From: Haliclystus octoradiatus
Lineage: Eukaryota > Cnidaria > Staurozoa > Stauromedusae > Haliclystidae
Reading direction: 5' to 3'
DNA: 64,000 bases
NCBI GenBank assembly: GCA_916610825.1
Contig: OU744448.1
Coordinates: forward strand, 34,371,993 to 34,435,992
The notes under the pieces were generated by a model. It had not been told where the DNA came from and made no database searches. It worked only from the letters and a program-made list of their open reading frames with translations. A program made the translations under genes and the position numbers. Shown here in pieces: positions 12,626 to 24,993 of this stretch. The first letter of the stretch is position 1; each line of letters starts with the position of its first letter.

Positions 12626-13435
12626 TTTATTTGGTAGCTTTTCTCCCAAATGTGCCAAGTTAAAAGAAACCATTTACACAAATGTTTGGTTTACAATTTA
12701 ATTCTTACTGAATGCCGAAGGAAATAATTATAAGTCAAAACAAGATATTAGAAATTCATTCCTTTCTGATTGAAAGTGAAATTTCAATTTGTTCAATGGT
12801 AGCCTACATAGAAAGCAATAATGATTATTAGTAACAGAAAGAAACTTTTGAACCAAATTTATGAATTTAAATTTTAAATTGATGATTTCTCTTTTGTTTG
12901 AAAATCGAAGAGAGCAACAACAAATTAAGCGAAGCAGTGTGAAGCCGCCATACAGCGATTAAAATGTTTGCCATCGTGCTCCATTCAACCCTTTCTGAAC
13001 CCTACAACATGAACGCTATTTACTAAAACTTTGATAGAATAGACAAAATAGAAACTGCAAAAATTTAATTCAATATTTCAGGATTGTGGATCGATTTTAG
13101 AGCGGCCATTACGAGACATGTTAAAAACATCAATTTTTTGACATAACAATATAATTTCTTAGTAGAAGCATTATATTTGATATTATTTTTCATATTTTTG
13201 CTCAAATCATCTGATTATTTTGGATGTTTTGATTTCACCTTACATGGAATTGCCGATAATAAATAACAATTAACAAATAGATAATGGATAACTAATAAAT
13301 ATTTGATAACTAATAAATAAATACTACTAAATAAATCGAACAAATAATATCAACTCATCAAATAAAAAGTACCCCAAGCAGAAGTTCGAACTGTAGTTTG
13401 TAAAATATGTGCTAGGATATATCAGATTGACTGAC
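12626..13435. other. Intergenic, no gene recognised
   Basis: No supported feature; AT-rich. Confidence 0.4.
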
Positions 13436-13982
13436 TAAGGCAACGTTTACGCACAAGCAAAAACCCGGGTTTTCAGAGGTCTTTTAAAAGACCACTTTCA
13501 AAAAGTTCAGATTGGGTATTAGTTTACACAAGGCTAGATTTATCTATTTTGTCTAAATAAAATGCTATAACTCCAGTATTTCTTAACGGTTTTCCTTTGA
13601 AGTTAGATTTTTATACTTCTGCGATTCTGTAGCTTCAGATCGATATGTTTTTTTATTCAATTCATTCAAAATAGCTTTTGTTAATCATATCTAATCAAAT
13701 TCCAAGTGAATAAACACTGCTTTTGTAAATAATACATTTTGAATGCATGTTATTCACGATTTTATCTTGAATAAACAGATTCATTGAAAAGTTTTACTAA
13801 ACTATAGTATTATATCCTAAAACAGAGCCTAGGTGGTTACCAATATTTATAGGCCGTATCGCCGCGAAACGAAAGTGGACTTTTGTAAACCTGGGTTTTC
13901 CATAAATTTCTGTTTAGACGACAGAGAAGACTCTGGTTTTGCAAAGTCTGGTTAGAAAACCCAGGTTCCCTATCCTTACTTT

Positions 13983-16823
13983 CACCCCTAGGTTATACGC
14001 CGTACTTTCGAGAGCCGTACCAACTTTTTTTGGTACGCTGTACCAAGTCGACCAAACTCAAAAAATTACAAAAGTGGGATTATACGCCGATCCAAAAGTG
14101 GCGTACCAGTTGATTTTTGGTTGAACTTTACCGCTTCCTGTGAAAAGAGCTGTGAGATTCTGTTCTAAGAATCCGTAATAGGAGGAAGACTTTTTAATTC
14201 TAAATCTTCAAAGTCTTTACTGCAGATTATTATTTGTCGACATACGCATATGCATAAAAGGCTTACATTCAACGCTGCACCTAAATAAGCATGAATTCGC
14301 ACCAAAAAACATGTTTGCCACACCTTAATCACTGAGTGCCGCACCAATATTTTTCAGCACTTAAATAAGCATTTTCTCGCCTAAATGCCAAACGCCTAAA
14401 GTATTCCGATCTTAAATATGCAATTTTCTAGTGAGTATTTAATAGCACTAAAATGAAACAAATTCACATCGAATTTTTTGACATTTGACGCTGCATCTAA
14501 ATAAGCATAATTTGCACACAAAAAGAATGAAATAGCGCACCAGTAACTAACTCAGTTTACCACCAACATTTTTTATACTTAAACATGTAGTTAACCTGTA
14601 ATTATTTCATAGCACCTAAATCAAGATCAAATCAAAACGCGCCTAAGTAATTTCCTAATTCTGCATCGATTTATATGATTCCGCTTTTATTGGATCGGTC
14701 ACAAATAAAACGTCGGCCAAAAATGTTGTAATATTATAATGTAGCTACTTTTTATACGCAATACAGTATTAGTACATTCAAGACCCATGAACGACACGTT
14801 GGAAACTTGAAATCTGTTAATAACAATAAATAAACAATTTATTGAGTAAGGACATATATAAAATATCCAAAAATTATGACGAAAGAACGACATATGTTCA
14901 GATCAATATCAGAATTGCATTAAAAATATGTAATTAATGTTCTCATTGTAAAGCTTATCAACAGCGTCCCAAATGTTTTTGTTTAGCCCTTGTGCTGATA
15001 CCACTTCGTGATGGTGTTCGTCCATTGACCTGAACACACTCACCTATAGTGAAATAAAGAATGCATTATTAACATGATTGCTGGGGATATAAATTATACA
15101 GCATGATGTAATTATGCGCTGTGACAACAGTACTCCGATGTGCTGTATATATCAGTGCATGCAGTAATTATGAATTCTTATTATTCGGATCGAATCGAGT
15201 GTATGTAATTTGGACCAATAAAAATGCGTTAAATATTAATCTAATTTATTTAATATATAAATTTGTTGGAAATTTATCGTACCCTCATTGTTTACCCAAG
15301 TGTTTTCATTCATTCAATTTTCATTCACATAAAAGTTTGATAATATACAGACACAATGTTACATGAATTGCTAACCTGATGACTGTTACAGTGGTATAGC
15401 AGATAAACTCCTGCTTTGCAACCATCATTCGCTTTCCATTTCGTTAGATTGCATCTGAAAAACACTTTCATGCCTTCACTAATAGTGATCGTTTTTTCCT
15501 TCTACCCGCAACCTTTCGACTTAACCCATTCCAAGGCATGATTTGATGAATGATAAATGTTATTGAATCCCCACACTTCACAGGGTCCTCTGCGCCTTGC
15601 TGGTGCCGATGGTCCTTCTCCTTCGTCAGAGTCTTGATAATTCTCAACAAGTAATTACATCGTCGTAGTTCAAATGTTAATTGAATAATGATCGAAACTG
15701 AAAATTGCATTCATTATATGATCGGATTTCGCCTCAAAGTCAGAGTAAAGTGTTAAAATGTGTCTCCCGCCAAAAGTTGATTGACGGGTTTCTTTAATAA
15801 ATCTGATGCTGTTAGGATAGTGCTGCATTAAAATTATGAGATTCGGGGAAAAATTGACTACGTTTCATTCAAATTAGGTGGTGCTAAATAGTTGTTTAAG
15901 TGGGCTGACGATCATACATAGATGTGATCGGATTAAGTGCGGAAATAGATTAGTCTGGTGCGGCTGGCGTATTTGTTTGATGTTACTAGAGAAAGTGCGG
16001 AAAGCATATTTAGGTGCTGCAATATTATATTATCTTCATATTTAATATGTTTTTCATATCTAAAGTGATCATAAACAACATATATTATAGATGGATAGAT
16101 TATTTCCTTTCGATAAAATAAATAAATGGCAAAGAACCCTCAATGTGATCACAACATGGTTTATTTATTTATAACATAATAAATCTAAAAAATCTAAATC
16201 TAGAAATCGGCAAAATCTAAAACGTAATACTACCATATGCCACCGCTATTGTTGTGATACGATTATTAACGACGGTTACTTAACAACAGCCAGGAAACGA
16301 AAATATTCCGAGTTCGACCTTTTGAGAAATGGTACACCTCACGAAAGTACGGCGTTTCAGTATGGTACGCCTGGATCAGCCGTACTTTCGATTTTGGGTC
16401 GACCCAAAATCAATCGCCCTAATTTGTGGAAATATACGCCGTACTTTCAGGCGTGCCGATCCATTTTTGATGGATCACCTCTCGAAAGTACAGCGTATAA
16501 CCTATGGGTCAAAGTCCTGAAATAGAAACCAAATATATTTTAGTAGCTTTATGTATACGCGTATGTCGACAAATTATAATTTGCAGTAAAAACTTTGAAG
16601 ATTTCGAATTAAAAAGTCTTCCTATTACGGATTCTAAGAACAGAATGTCACAGCTCTTCTCACAGGAAGCGGTAAAGTTCAAACAAAAATCAACCTGTGG
16701 TACGCCACTTTTGGATCGGCGTATAATCCCACTTTTGTAATTTTTTGAGTTTGGTCGACTTGGTACAGCGTACCAAAAAAAGTTGGTACGGCTCTCGAAA
16801 GTACGGCGTATAACTTAGGGGTG
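13983..16823. mobile_element. Middle element with ~275-bp inverted arms and GTACTTTCG subterminal repeats
   Basis: CACCCCTAGGTTATACGCCG at 13983 matches the inverse at 16804-16823. The arms (13983 to about 14259 and about 16546 to 16823) agree closely. The motif CGTACTTTCG or its inverse recurs at about 13999, 16342, 16380, 16440, 16483 and 16793. Another copy of the right-hand terminus (CTCTCGAAAGTACAGCGTAT) lies at about 16479-16498, hinting at a related element trapped inside. Frames within the arms are not genes. Confidence 0.8.
14262..16015. mobile_element. Possible inner element with GCACCTAAATAAGCA repeats
   Basis: GCTGCACCTAAATAAGCATG at 14271 has an inverse partner (GCATATTTAGGTGCTGC) at about 16003. 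Variants of GCACCTAAATAAGC and GCGCACC recur through 14280-14640 and inverted through 15880-16010, like subterminal repeats of a hAT-type element. No transposase frame survives. The boundaries are approximate. Confidence 0.5.
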
Positions 16824-16946
16824 ATAGAGTCGCTAAACGGACTATTTTCCTCTCGGATTTCATGTTTACGTCTAGACGCGAGGGCGATCGAAACTAAAAT
16901 TCACCCGGGTTTCGTAATTCCACTTGTCGTGTTAACGCAGCCTAAG

Positions 16947-18566
16947 CGTTTGAGCAATAGTGACGCACAACATTTCCATGAAATATGTAATAGTTCGACT
17001 GCCGGAGTTAGATTTCATAACAGTTTCGTTCGAAATTTGACTAGGACATTTTTGATCAATGATTTATAGAATTACTATAATTTAAAGCCGCAATCAGTTT
17101 AATAAAATACTTTGAACGGAAATGAAATAGGAAGGGAAAGGAATATAATAATTTCATAAACAGAAAAGGTTATAACTTTAATATGAATGTTTTGGAAAAT
17201 ATTTCGCGAAATGCGATTCCCGTACTGGACTTTTCCTTTGAGTTCTGATTTCTTAACTTCTTGTGATGCTATATATATTAATATTCTTATCAAACTCGGG
17301 AAACAGTAACATCTTGTCTGATAAGAAAGTATTTAATTTTTAATTTCCTAAGAGAATTCTTAGCTGATATCGAAGTTTAATTTGTTGACGTTTAGAACTT
17401 CAAAATTCGAAACAAACTATTTTCTATTGTCAATTCCCCCTCTCCATTTCTGCAAATTGCGGTAATCTTTTTTATTTTCCTCGATATAGTGACAATAACA
17501 CTAAAAAGAACGCAGTGGATTGATGCCAAGCGGTATTATCTTCCCCATAAGCTATACATTAAATGTGCAAGAATGACCGGTGGTGTCTACGTGCATTTGC
17601 GTTTTTATCATTTGTATTGTTTCTCTACCTGAAACCATGCTGCAGGTGCCATGCTGAAACTTGGAATTTCAAGCCATGATCATTTTTTTTTTTTTTTTTT
17701 GTTGGTTTCATGATTTATTTTATTTCATAAAACATATCTCGTATTCAACTACATAGTCTAGAAACAATGAAATTGCCACTATGGCCACGTTCTACAGAAT
17801 AGGGAGTTTAAATTAAAATTTGCTAGAAAAATAATTAAATTGGTTTGAAAGTTCATGCTAACAAATATTTATATTTATATACAGATACAAAGATGTGATG
17901 TTTACAGGCTAAACGTTGAAATGATTAATATCAGTCCACTTACAAACATTTATAATAGGTATTGTTAAGCTATCTTTGCTAAATCTGTGCTTGGTAGAAA
18001 TTTAACGAATGCACGTTTATTTCCAGTAGTAATAACTTCTGCGTTGGATTTTATATCATCATTATGTAGTGCACCGACGATACGTATGGAGGATGATATT
18101 CCTATCCATTTGTTGAACTTTCAGATTTTATTATCACCTATAAATTCATGACTGACATTGATCATTGATTTACGCTAATTATGCTAAGCTCAATTCAAAA
18201 CTAAGGTTGTAGGGATTGCGCCAGTCGATATTGCCCCTTCAAGTGTTGACTTTGAGATTATATTTGCCGTGCCAAAAATAATGAATCTCAATTAAAGTGG
18301 AGGCTCCATTAGGAAATCATGCTCAACAACCTAGAACCTAATGTGTAGAACCTACTATTAAAATTGACTGCTTCATCATGTTTTTTCTCATTTTCTCCTT
18401 CTTAGGTCTTTCGTGTGTTTATTGTTCTGTTGTATTCTCTCTCACACGAAGCGTATGCAAGACAAAATATTGTTCTTGTAACGTCAAACAATCAATCAAA
18501 CAAATCACATCTGGCCAACAGCTAACCTAACAATGGTCAATCAAGATCATTACGTGTAAAAACAAG
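16947..18566. other. Upstream region of the zinc-finger gene
   Basis: No gene in 16947-18380. A T run lies at 17683-17700. A good acceptor-like pyrimidine tract ending TTCTTAG occurs at about 18404, so a 5' untranslated exon could begin near 18405, but no upstream exon was identified. Confidence 0.4.
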
Positions 18567-20099
18567 TTGGACAAAGTGATACCAAAAATGGAAGAAAATG
18601 GTGAACTTCAAATAGCTTCCTCTGTCAGTCGATCTGAAAGATTGGAAAATAAAATAAAGCAATTGATGCTGTCAAAATCTTCACATTCAATTTCCGATAC
18701 TTCAGAAATATATAAAGAAACTCATGCGCAAACTCATAAAGAGGAAAAACCTGATGTGTGTAAACAATGCGGAAAAGCTTTTACTCGTTTGAATACTTTA
18801 ACTTTAGATAAACGAATCCACACTGCAGAGAATCATTTTGTATGTGAACAATGTAGGAAAGCCTGTACTCAATCAAATGACTTAAATGTTCATGAGCAAA
18901 CTCATACAGGATATGTGTGTGAACAATGTGGGAAAGCCTTTAATCGCTCATCTGCCTTAACTAGACATCAGCGAACTCATTCAGGAGAAAAACCTTTTAT
19001 ATGTGAAGAATGTGGGAAAGCCTTCACTCTTTCACATTATTTAACAAAACACAAACGAATTCATACTGGAGAAAAACCTTATGGCTGTGAACAATGTGGA
19101 AAAGCCTTTACCTATTCAAGTGTTTTAACTATACATAAACGAACTCATACAGGAGAGAAACCTTATGCCTGTGAACAATGTGGAAAAGCCTTTGCACAAT
19201 CAAGTGATTTGACCACACATAAACAAACTCACTCGGGAGAGAAACCTTACGTGTGTGAACAATGTGGAAAAGCCTTTGCTCAATCAAAAGGTTTGAGTAA
19301 ACATAAGCAAATTCATGCAAGAGTTAAACCGTATGTGTGTGAACGATGTGGAAAATCCTTTCTGCAAAAATATGACTTAACTAGACATACACAAACTCAT
19401 ACATGGGAAACACATCATGTGTGTCAACAATGTGGTAAAGCCTTTGCTCTATCAAATGATTTGACTAGTCATATACGAACTCATACAGGAGAAAAACCTT
19501 ATGTGTGTGAACGATGTGGGAATTCTTTTTCGCACAAAAATGATTTAATTAGACATAAACGATATCATACAGGGGAAAGACCTTACTTGTGTGAACAATG
19601 TGGAAAAGCCTTTGCTCGATCAAATAATTTGGCTATCCATAAACGAACTCACACCGGAGAGAAACCTCACGTATGTGAACAATGTGGAAAAGCCTATACT
19701 CAATTAAAAGGTTTGACTATTCATAGACGAACTCATACAGGAGAAAGACCTTATGTGTGTGAACAATGTGAAAAAACATTTACTAATTCATTGACCTTAA
19801 CTAGACATCAGCTTACTCATACAGGAGAAAAGCCTTATATTTGTGGACAATGTGGGAAAGCGTTCACTTGCTTACGTTATTTAACAATACACAAACGTAC
19901 TCATACAGGAGAAAAACCTTATGCCTGTGAAATATGTAGAAAAGCCTTTGCTCAATCAAATGATTTAACAAGCCATAAACGAATTCACACGGGAGAGAAA
20001 CCTTACGTGTGTGAACAATGCGGAAAAGCCTATCGTCAATCAAATGGTTTGACTAGACATAAACGAACTCATGCAGGAGAAAAACCTTTATGTGTGTGA
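18567..20099 (+). CDS. C2H2 zinc-finger protein, 16 fingers, shortened by frameshift
   Basis: Encodes 510 residues: about 65 residues of unclassified N terminus (no SET, KRAB or BTB domain visible), then 16 tandem C2H2 fingers with TGEKPY-type linkers, as in DNA-binding nuclear regulators. Finger 1 is degenerate (Asp in place of the first zinc His, in LTLDKRIH), and finger 2 has a short linker (HTGY). The frame ends LCV-stop because of one extra T in the CCTTTATGTG stretch near 20090; without it the array would run into the next finger. The start ATG at 18567 is the first in frame; a second ATG lies at 18588. The binding target is unknown. Confidence 0.8.
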   Translation: MDKVIPKMEENGELQIASSVSRSERLENKIKQLMLSKSSHSISDTSEIYKETHAQTHKEEKPDVCKQCGKAFTRLNTLTLDKRIHTAENHFVCEQCRKACTQSNDLNVHEQTHTGYVCEQCGKAFNRSSALTRHQRTHSGEKPFICEECGKAFTLSHYLTKHKRIHTGEKPYGCEQCGKAFTYSSVLTIHKRTHTGEKPYACEQCGKAFAQSSDLTTHKQTHSGEKPYVCEQCGKAFAQSKGLSKHKQIHARVKPYVCERCGKSFLQKYDLTRHTQTHTWETHHVCQQCGKAFALSNDLTSHIRTHTGEKPYVCERCGNSFSHKNDLIRHKRYHTGERPYLCEQCGKAFARSNNLAIHKRTHTGEKPHVCEQCGKAYTQLKGLTIHRRTHTGERPYVCEQCEKTFTNSLTLTRHQLTHTGEKPYICGQCGKAFTCLRYLTIHKRTHTGEKPYACEICRKAFAQSNDLTSHKRIHTGEKPYVCEQCGKAYRQSNGLTRHKRTHAGEKPLCV

Positions 20100-21442
20100 A
20101 CAATGTGGAAAAGCTTTTACTCGTTTGAATACTTTAACTTTAGATAAACGAATCCACACTGCAGAGAATCATTTTGTATGTGAACAATGTAGGAAAGCCT
20201 GTACTCAATCAAATGACTTAAATGTTCATGAGCAAACTCATACAGGATATGTGTGTGAACAATGTGGGAAAGCCTTTAATCGCTCATCTGCCTTAACTAG
20301 ACATCAGCGAACTCATTCAGGAGAAAAACCTTTTATATGTGAAGAATGTGGGAAAGCCTTCACTCTTTCACATTATTTAACAAAACACAAACGAATTCAT
20401 ACTGGAGAAAAACCTTATGGCTGTGAACAATGTGGAAAAGCCTTTACCTATTCAAGTGTTTTAACTATACATAAACGAACTCATACAGGAGAGAAACCTT
20501 ATGCCTGTGAACAATGTGGAAAAGCCTTTGCACAATCAAGTGATTTGACCACACATAAACAAACTCACTCGGGAGAGAAACCTTACGTGTGTGAACAATG
20601 TGGAAAAGCCTTTGCTCAATCAAAAGGTTTGAGTAAACATAAGCAAATTCATGCAAGAGTTAAACCGTATGTGTGTGAACGATGTGGAAAATCCTTTCTG
20701 CAAAAATATGACTTAACTAGACATACACAAACTCATACATGGGAAACACATCATGTGTGTCAACAATGTGGTAAAGCCTTTGCTCTATCAAATGATTTGA
20801 CTAGTCATATACGAACTCATACAGGAGAAAAACCTTATGTGTGTGAACGATGTGGGAATTCTTTTTCGCACAAAAATGATTTAATTAGACATAAACGATA
20901 TCATACAGGGGAAAGACCTTACTTGTGTGAACAATGTGGAAAAGCCTTTGCTCGATCAAATAATTTGGCTATCCATAAACGAACTCACACCGGAGAGAAA
21001 CCTCACGTATGTGAACAATGTGGAAAAGCCTATACTCAATTAAAAGGTTTGACTATTCATAGACGAACTCATACAGGAGAAAGACCTTATGTGTGTGAAC
21101 AATGTGAAAAAACATTTACTAATTCATTGACCTTAACTAGACATCAGCTTACTCATACAGGAGAAAAGCCTTATATTTGTGGACAATGTGGGAAAGCGTT
21201 CACTTGCTTACGTTATTTAACAATACACAAACGTACTCATACAGGAGAAAAACCTTATGCCTGTGAAATATGTAGAAAAGCCTTTGCTCAATCAAATGAT
21301 TTAACAAGCCATAAACGAATTCACACGGGAGAGAAACCTTACGTGTGTGAACAATGCGGAAAAGCCTATCGTCAATCAAATGGTTTGACTAGACATAAAC
21401 GAACTCATGCAGGAGAAAAACCTTTATGTGTGTGAACAATGT
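18771..21442 (+). repeat. Tandem duplication of a 1,336-bp finger block
   Basis: The block 18771-20106 recurs at 20107-21442. All translated residues and the reverse-strand shadow frames match, so the copies look identical. 1,336 is 16 fingers x 84 bp, minus 9 bp for the short linker of finger 2, plus the 1-bp insertion, so the second copy is out of frame with the first. Both joints lie in the TGTGGAAA stretch shared by all fingers, as expected for unequal crossing over between finger 1 and a finger downstream of the block. Confidence 0.92.
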
Positions 21443-21780
21443 GGAAAGACCTTTCCGCAAAAAAAGATTTAACTAGACATACATACACAAATTCATACAG
21501 GGAAAAATCTTACTCGGGTAAACAATATTATAAAGCCTTTACTCGATCAATTGATTTGACTATCCATGAGCGAATTCTCACAGGAGAAAACCTTGCGTGT
21601 GTGAACAATGTTGGAAAGCCTTTACTACCGTAACTAATGAAACTATACACAAACGAACTCATACAGGAGAAGTCTACTTACATTTATGAACAATGTGGAA
21701 TAGCCTTTGCTCAATAGAATGAACTTACAAGGGAGAGAAATGTTTTGTATGCAAACAATGTGAGAAAGCTTTGAAATCTC
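20107..21780 (+). pseudogene. Out-of-frame second finger block plus decayed trailing fingers
   Basis: The second 16-finger block is open (20071-21435) but in a different frame from the upstream gene and has no plausible start of its own. It ends with the same frameshifted LCV-stop. From 21439 to about 21780, four to five further fingers are recognisable (LTRHTYTNS, FTRSIDLTIHERI, CVNNVGK, YEQCGIAFAQ) but broken by stops and shifts. The original array was therefore longer, and the frameshift came before the duplication because both copies carry it. Confidence 0.75.
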
Positions 21781-21894
21781 AGCTAAATTAACCAACTAAT
21801 TTCTGTTCTTTTATTAGAATATGTCATAGCAGTATCATAACAATGCCAAGTAGTAGTTGATAAATGATATATTGATAATATTGTATTTGTTGTT

Positions 21895-22614
21895 ATTCTT
21901 TTGTTGCTTTGTAATATTGCAAGTTTTGTAGATATTGTAACTTTTGACGATCATGTCCAAAAAATAATCAAGAAGGTCAACAGGGGGTCAGGGGTATTAA
22001 AATACAGCAGTAAACTCTTACCGCTGAAAACCAGAATTCTTTTATATAATGCTCTTGTCTTGCCCCGTTTTGACTATTGCGTTGTTGTCTGGCGGAATTG
22101 TAAACAACAACATCTTTATCGCCTCTAGAGGCTCCAGAACAGAGGTATGAGGACATTGCTCCAGTGTCATTACAGGACCTCTGTCTCAAATATGCTTAGT
22201 CAGTTTGAATGGCTAAGCATCAAGGACAGGGTGACTTTCAATCAGCTTTCCTGGGCTCATAAAATTAATTTAATCAAGCTCATCCTTTGCTATCCACCCT
22301 CTTCTCTTCTCCGTACACCCACGAAAACACGATCATCCACAAACAATAATATTTACATTCAAGCAAGTCATCGTCACTTCTTTCAGTCAGCTGGTGCTCG
22401 CAAATGGAATGATCTGCCAAACTTGATGAAGGATATCACTGATAGTAGGCTTTTCCAAAAATTATGTAAATCAAATCTAGCATGTAAAGATTAATCATTC
22501 ACTAATCCATTGTTTTTGTCTATATTGTAATTATGTTTGTAACTATTTTTATTTTATTATGTAAGAGCCCTTTGAAAAAAGGCTTCTCAATAAATGATGA
22601 TGATGATGATGATA
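21895..22614 (+). mobile_element. LINE 3' end (CR1/L2-like) with GAT-repeat tail
   Basis: Translation 21901-22494 shows the C-terminal part of a LINE ORF2: LPLKTRILLYNALVLPRFDY, VVW, LQNRGMR, the WLSIKDR block and ARKWNDLP before a stop at 22492-22494. One in-frame TAG (22126-22128) interrupts it. The 3' tail runs through CCTTTGAAAAAAGGCTTCTC into AATAAATGATGATGATGATG, ending at about 22613. CR1/L2-type elements carry short 3' tandem repeats of this kind. It is 5'-truncated. Confidence 0.85.
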
Positions 22615-22775
22615 AGTCCGAGGACTGTATTGACGTTGCACACAAGTTTGATCACGCAGGTTTCGCTTCAACTTTCGAGGAAGCGAAAAAAGTAGTTGGA
22701 ACTGATCCTACATTTTTGCGATTCGCTGTAGCGAAAAGTGTTTCAAACAATTGCAGGCAATTGCAAATCATCTGA
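22615..22775 (+). other. Short unrecognised coding-looking segment
   Basis: Immediately after the LINE tail, an open stretch translates to DCIDVAHKFDHAGFAS, then TFEEAKKVVGTDPTFLRFAV, with balanced amino-acid composition. I do not recognise the family. It may be an exon fragment or part of an unrelated repeat into which the LINE inserted. No clear splice sites. Confidence 0.3.
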
Positions 22776-24990
22776 AATGATGTCATGGCATTGTAGTTTG
22801 TGGAATGAGTCGATGTATATTACTATATTTGATATAATAGTTGCAGCTGGCCACCAATAGGGAGAGGATGGATGAGGTTTAATATGACCGTTGATAAACA
22901 GAGCCTCTATGAAGGTGGACCACCTTTGATAATGTAGGTGTTGTCGCCACGAAGGGTAGACGTGAAGGGAGTTGATATATTACATACAGTGATTTATATT
23001 ATAAGGTATTCGTGATTACAAACGGAAGATTTCAGTAACAAAGGAAATACATTAAGTAGAATCGGAGAAAGCCAAAGTATAGAGAAGAGCTACGCTGACT
23101 CGAACGAATTGTAAAATATTATTAATAGGTGTTGTTATCTGTGCTGGAACGAACACCAAAGGTATGTTTTTTATCTGTAATTGTGTTATAACCTAGTTTA
23201 CATTGTATTTGATTTATTAAACGACTTTGTATTAATTTATGTGATTTAATTATTCCTTTAAGAAAAACCAACCACAAAACTTAACAACTTATCAACATAT
23301 CAGCATTGAGCAGCTTCATTTGTGTTATTTGGCAGTTCATTTGTTGCGTATTATCTTGGTACTAACACACACAGATACAACTATTTAAATTAGTAGACTG
23401 ACTGCGGTTACAGTCTACAATCCTTCTTTTCAATTTTTGGACCAATCATCATATAAAATTGTTCAATTATCGAAGGACACATACGAAACGAAAGTAAAAA
23501 TATTCGCTGCCAAAAACCTTCATTCCTTTACTAGTAAATGAAGCTCCCCTTTCTTTTCCCTCACTTCAAATAATATCCGGACCCAGAATCGCTTACGGCA
23601 TATTTCTGCATATACTCTACGTCTTGTAAGCAGCAAAATCTGGAAAATTTGCAGCTGTGCAAGCAATATAACTTCCAATTTGACAGGTGTGATGATGGAT
23701 TCTCATATAATGTCGAATTTTGCGATCTAAACAATTTTTCGTCAAGCGGAAATCCGGCTCAAGGTCTGCGCATCCAAGCGAAATTTCTTATTCTGAGAGG
23801 ATGTGTTGAGACGAAAAAACATGGACACTCACTGTATGAAATGCATGCCGTTGCAATGTCGACTATTCGTGTGAAAACAACACATCCACAAACAAGAAGT
23901 TATAATTTTCAATGAAAAAGGTTTCAAATACACCAAGGATGAATCAAATTAAGCTTGAGAAACCTTTCTTATATTTGATAGTTTATGTTAGCCAAGAAGA
24001 ACATGATAACATCTTTGTTTTAAAATCAAAATTAAATATGTTAATCCCTTTCCTTATATTGCATAAATTGCTACATCATGCAATCACTGACCAGTACGAG
24101 ATATGTTGTACTCAACCACGATTGGTAAAAACCACAAAAAGCTTCACTTATGACATTTCCTCTCAGAGCAGAAGATTTTGTTCGGGTGCGCAGACTTTAC
24201 TAACGAGGAAGATAGATTTTGATCCCGTAACGTCTGCGCACAGGCAACATCTGATATGATTCAGACCATAGTTTATATAGAGACTACTTCATGGGTAGCG
24301 CGTGCGTACGGATTTTATTCACGAGTTATGACGTATCAGAAAACGAGTTAATAAAATGTGTACAAAGCGCTAGCCGTGAAGTAATCTTTTTATGTAATTT
24401 CCATCGAGATTTCAACATCAACGATTATTATATGTGATTGAAAAAAGGGATTTTATATTATGCTTGGATGAGGTATGCTTCTTATTTTGTTTAGTTTAGC
24501 TTTATGATGTGGGTTTATTCAGATTCCTTCAACAATTATTATTTTATTCAATTTCATGAAAAGTTTTGCATAAATTAATAACAAAACAAAATTCAGTATT
24601 ACCAGTGTTTATCAAAATTATTAACCGCACTCATAAAAGACAAATGTTAATAAAAAAGCTAAAAGAAATGTTTAACAATTCCTTTGTAATTAAGATTGGC
24701 TTTAATATATTCACGTCACTTATTGTTTTAGTTTTTGTGTTTTTGTTTTCTAAATTATCAATGTATTCTGAATGACAGCTATCCACTATTGCAAAACGGC
24801 TCATTTAAATGCTTGTCTCCTTGAAATTCGCAAGTCAAAACAAAATTCAGCCGTGCATGTTTTTCAAAGTTGAAAAAATTATCATTTTACCGGTCAATGT
24901 TTACATTTTTTGCCAAAAATGAAATGGATTTTAATTTGTTATGTCATTTTCCTCACATGTGAAGAAGCATGATACAAGCAATATGATTGA
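22776..24990. other. Intergenic, no gene recognised
   Basis: Open frames at 23649-23915 and 23912-24259 (+) overlap slightly and show no domain, signal or family I recognise. I see no transposon ends here. Confidence 0.4.
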
Positions 24991-24993
24991 TTA

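Larger units (their letters stand above)
13436..16946. mobile_element. Outer element of a nested transposon set
   Basis: Imperfect inverted ends of about 23 bp: GGCAACGTTTACGCACAAG near 13439 against the inverse of CTTGTCGTGTTAACGCAGCC near 16923-16942. A second shared stretch (AAACCCGGGT) lies just inside both. I could not identify a target duplication. The middle part is occupied by another inverted-repeat element. Confidence 0.55.

Noticed and set aside
16322-17069. Several small + frames near 16.3-17.0 kb
   Set aside because: They lie in or across the inverted arms of nested transposons and translate terminal repeats.
19129-20656. Reverse-strand frames of 63 residues within the finger arrays
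   Set aside because: Identical shadows of the finger repeat at 19129 and 20465; no coding signal of their own.
23649-24259. Possible gene from two neighbouring frames (88 and 115 residues)
   Set aside because: No domain, no splice signals joining them and no family I recognise; AT-rich composition allows such frames by chance.
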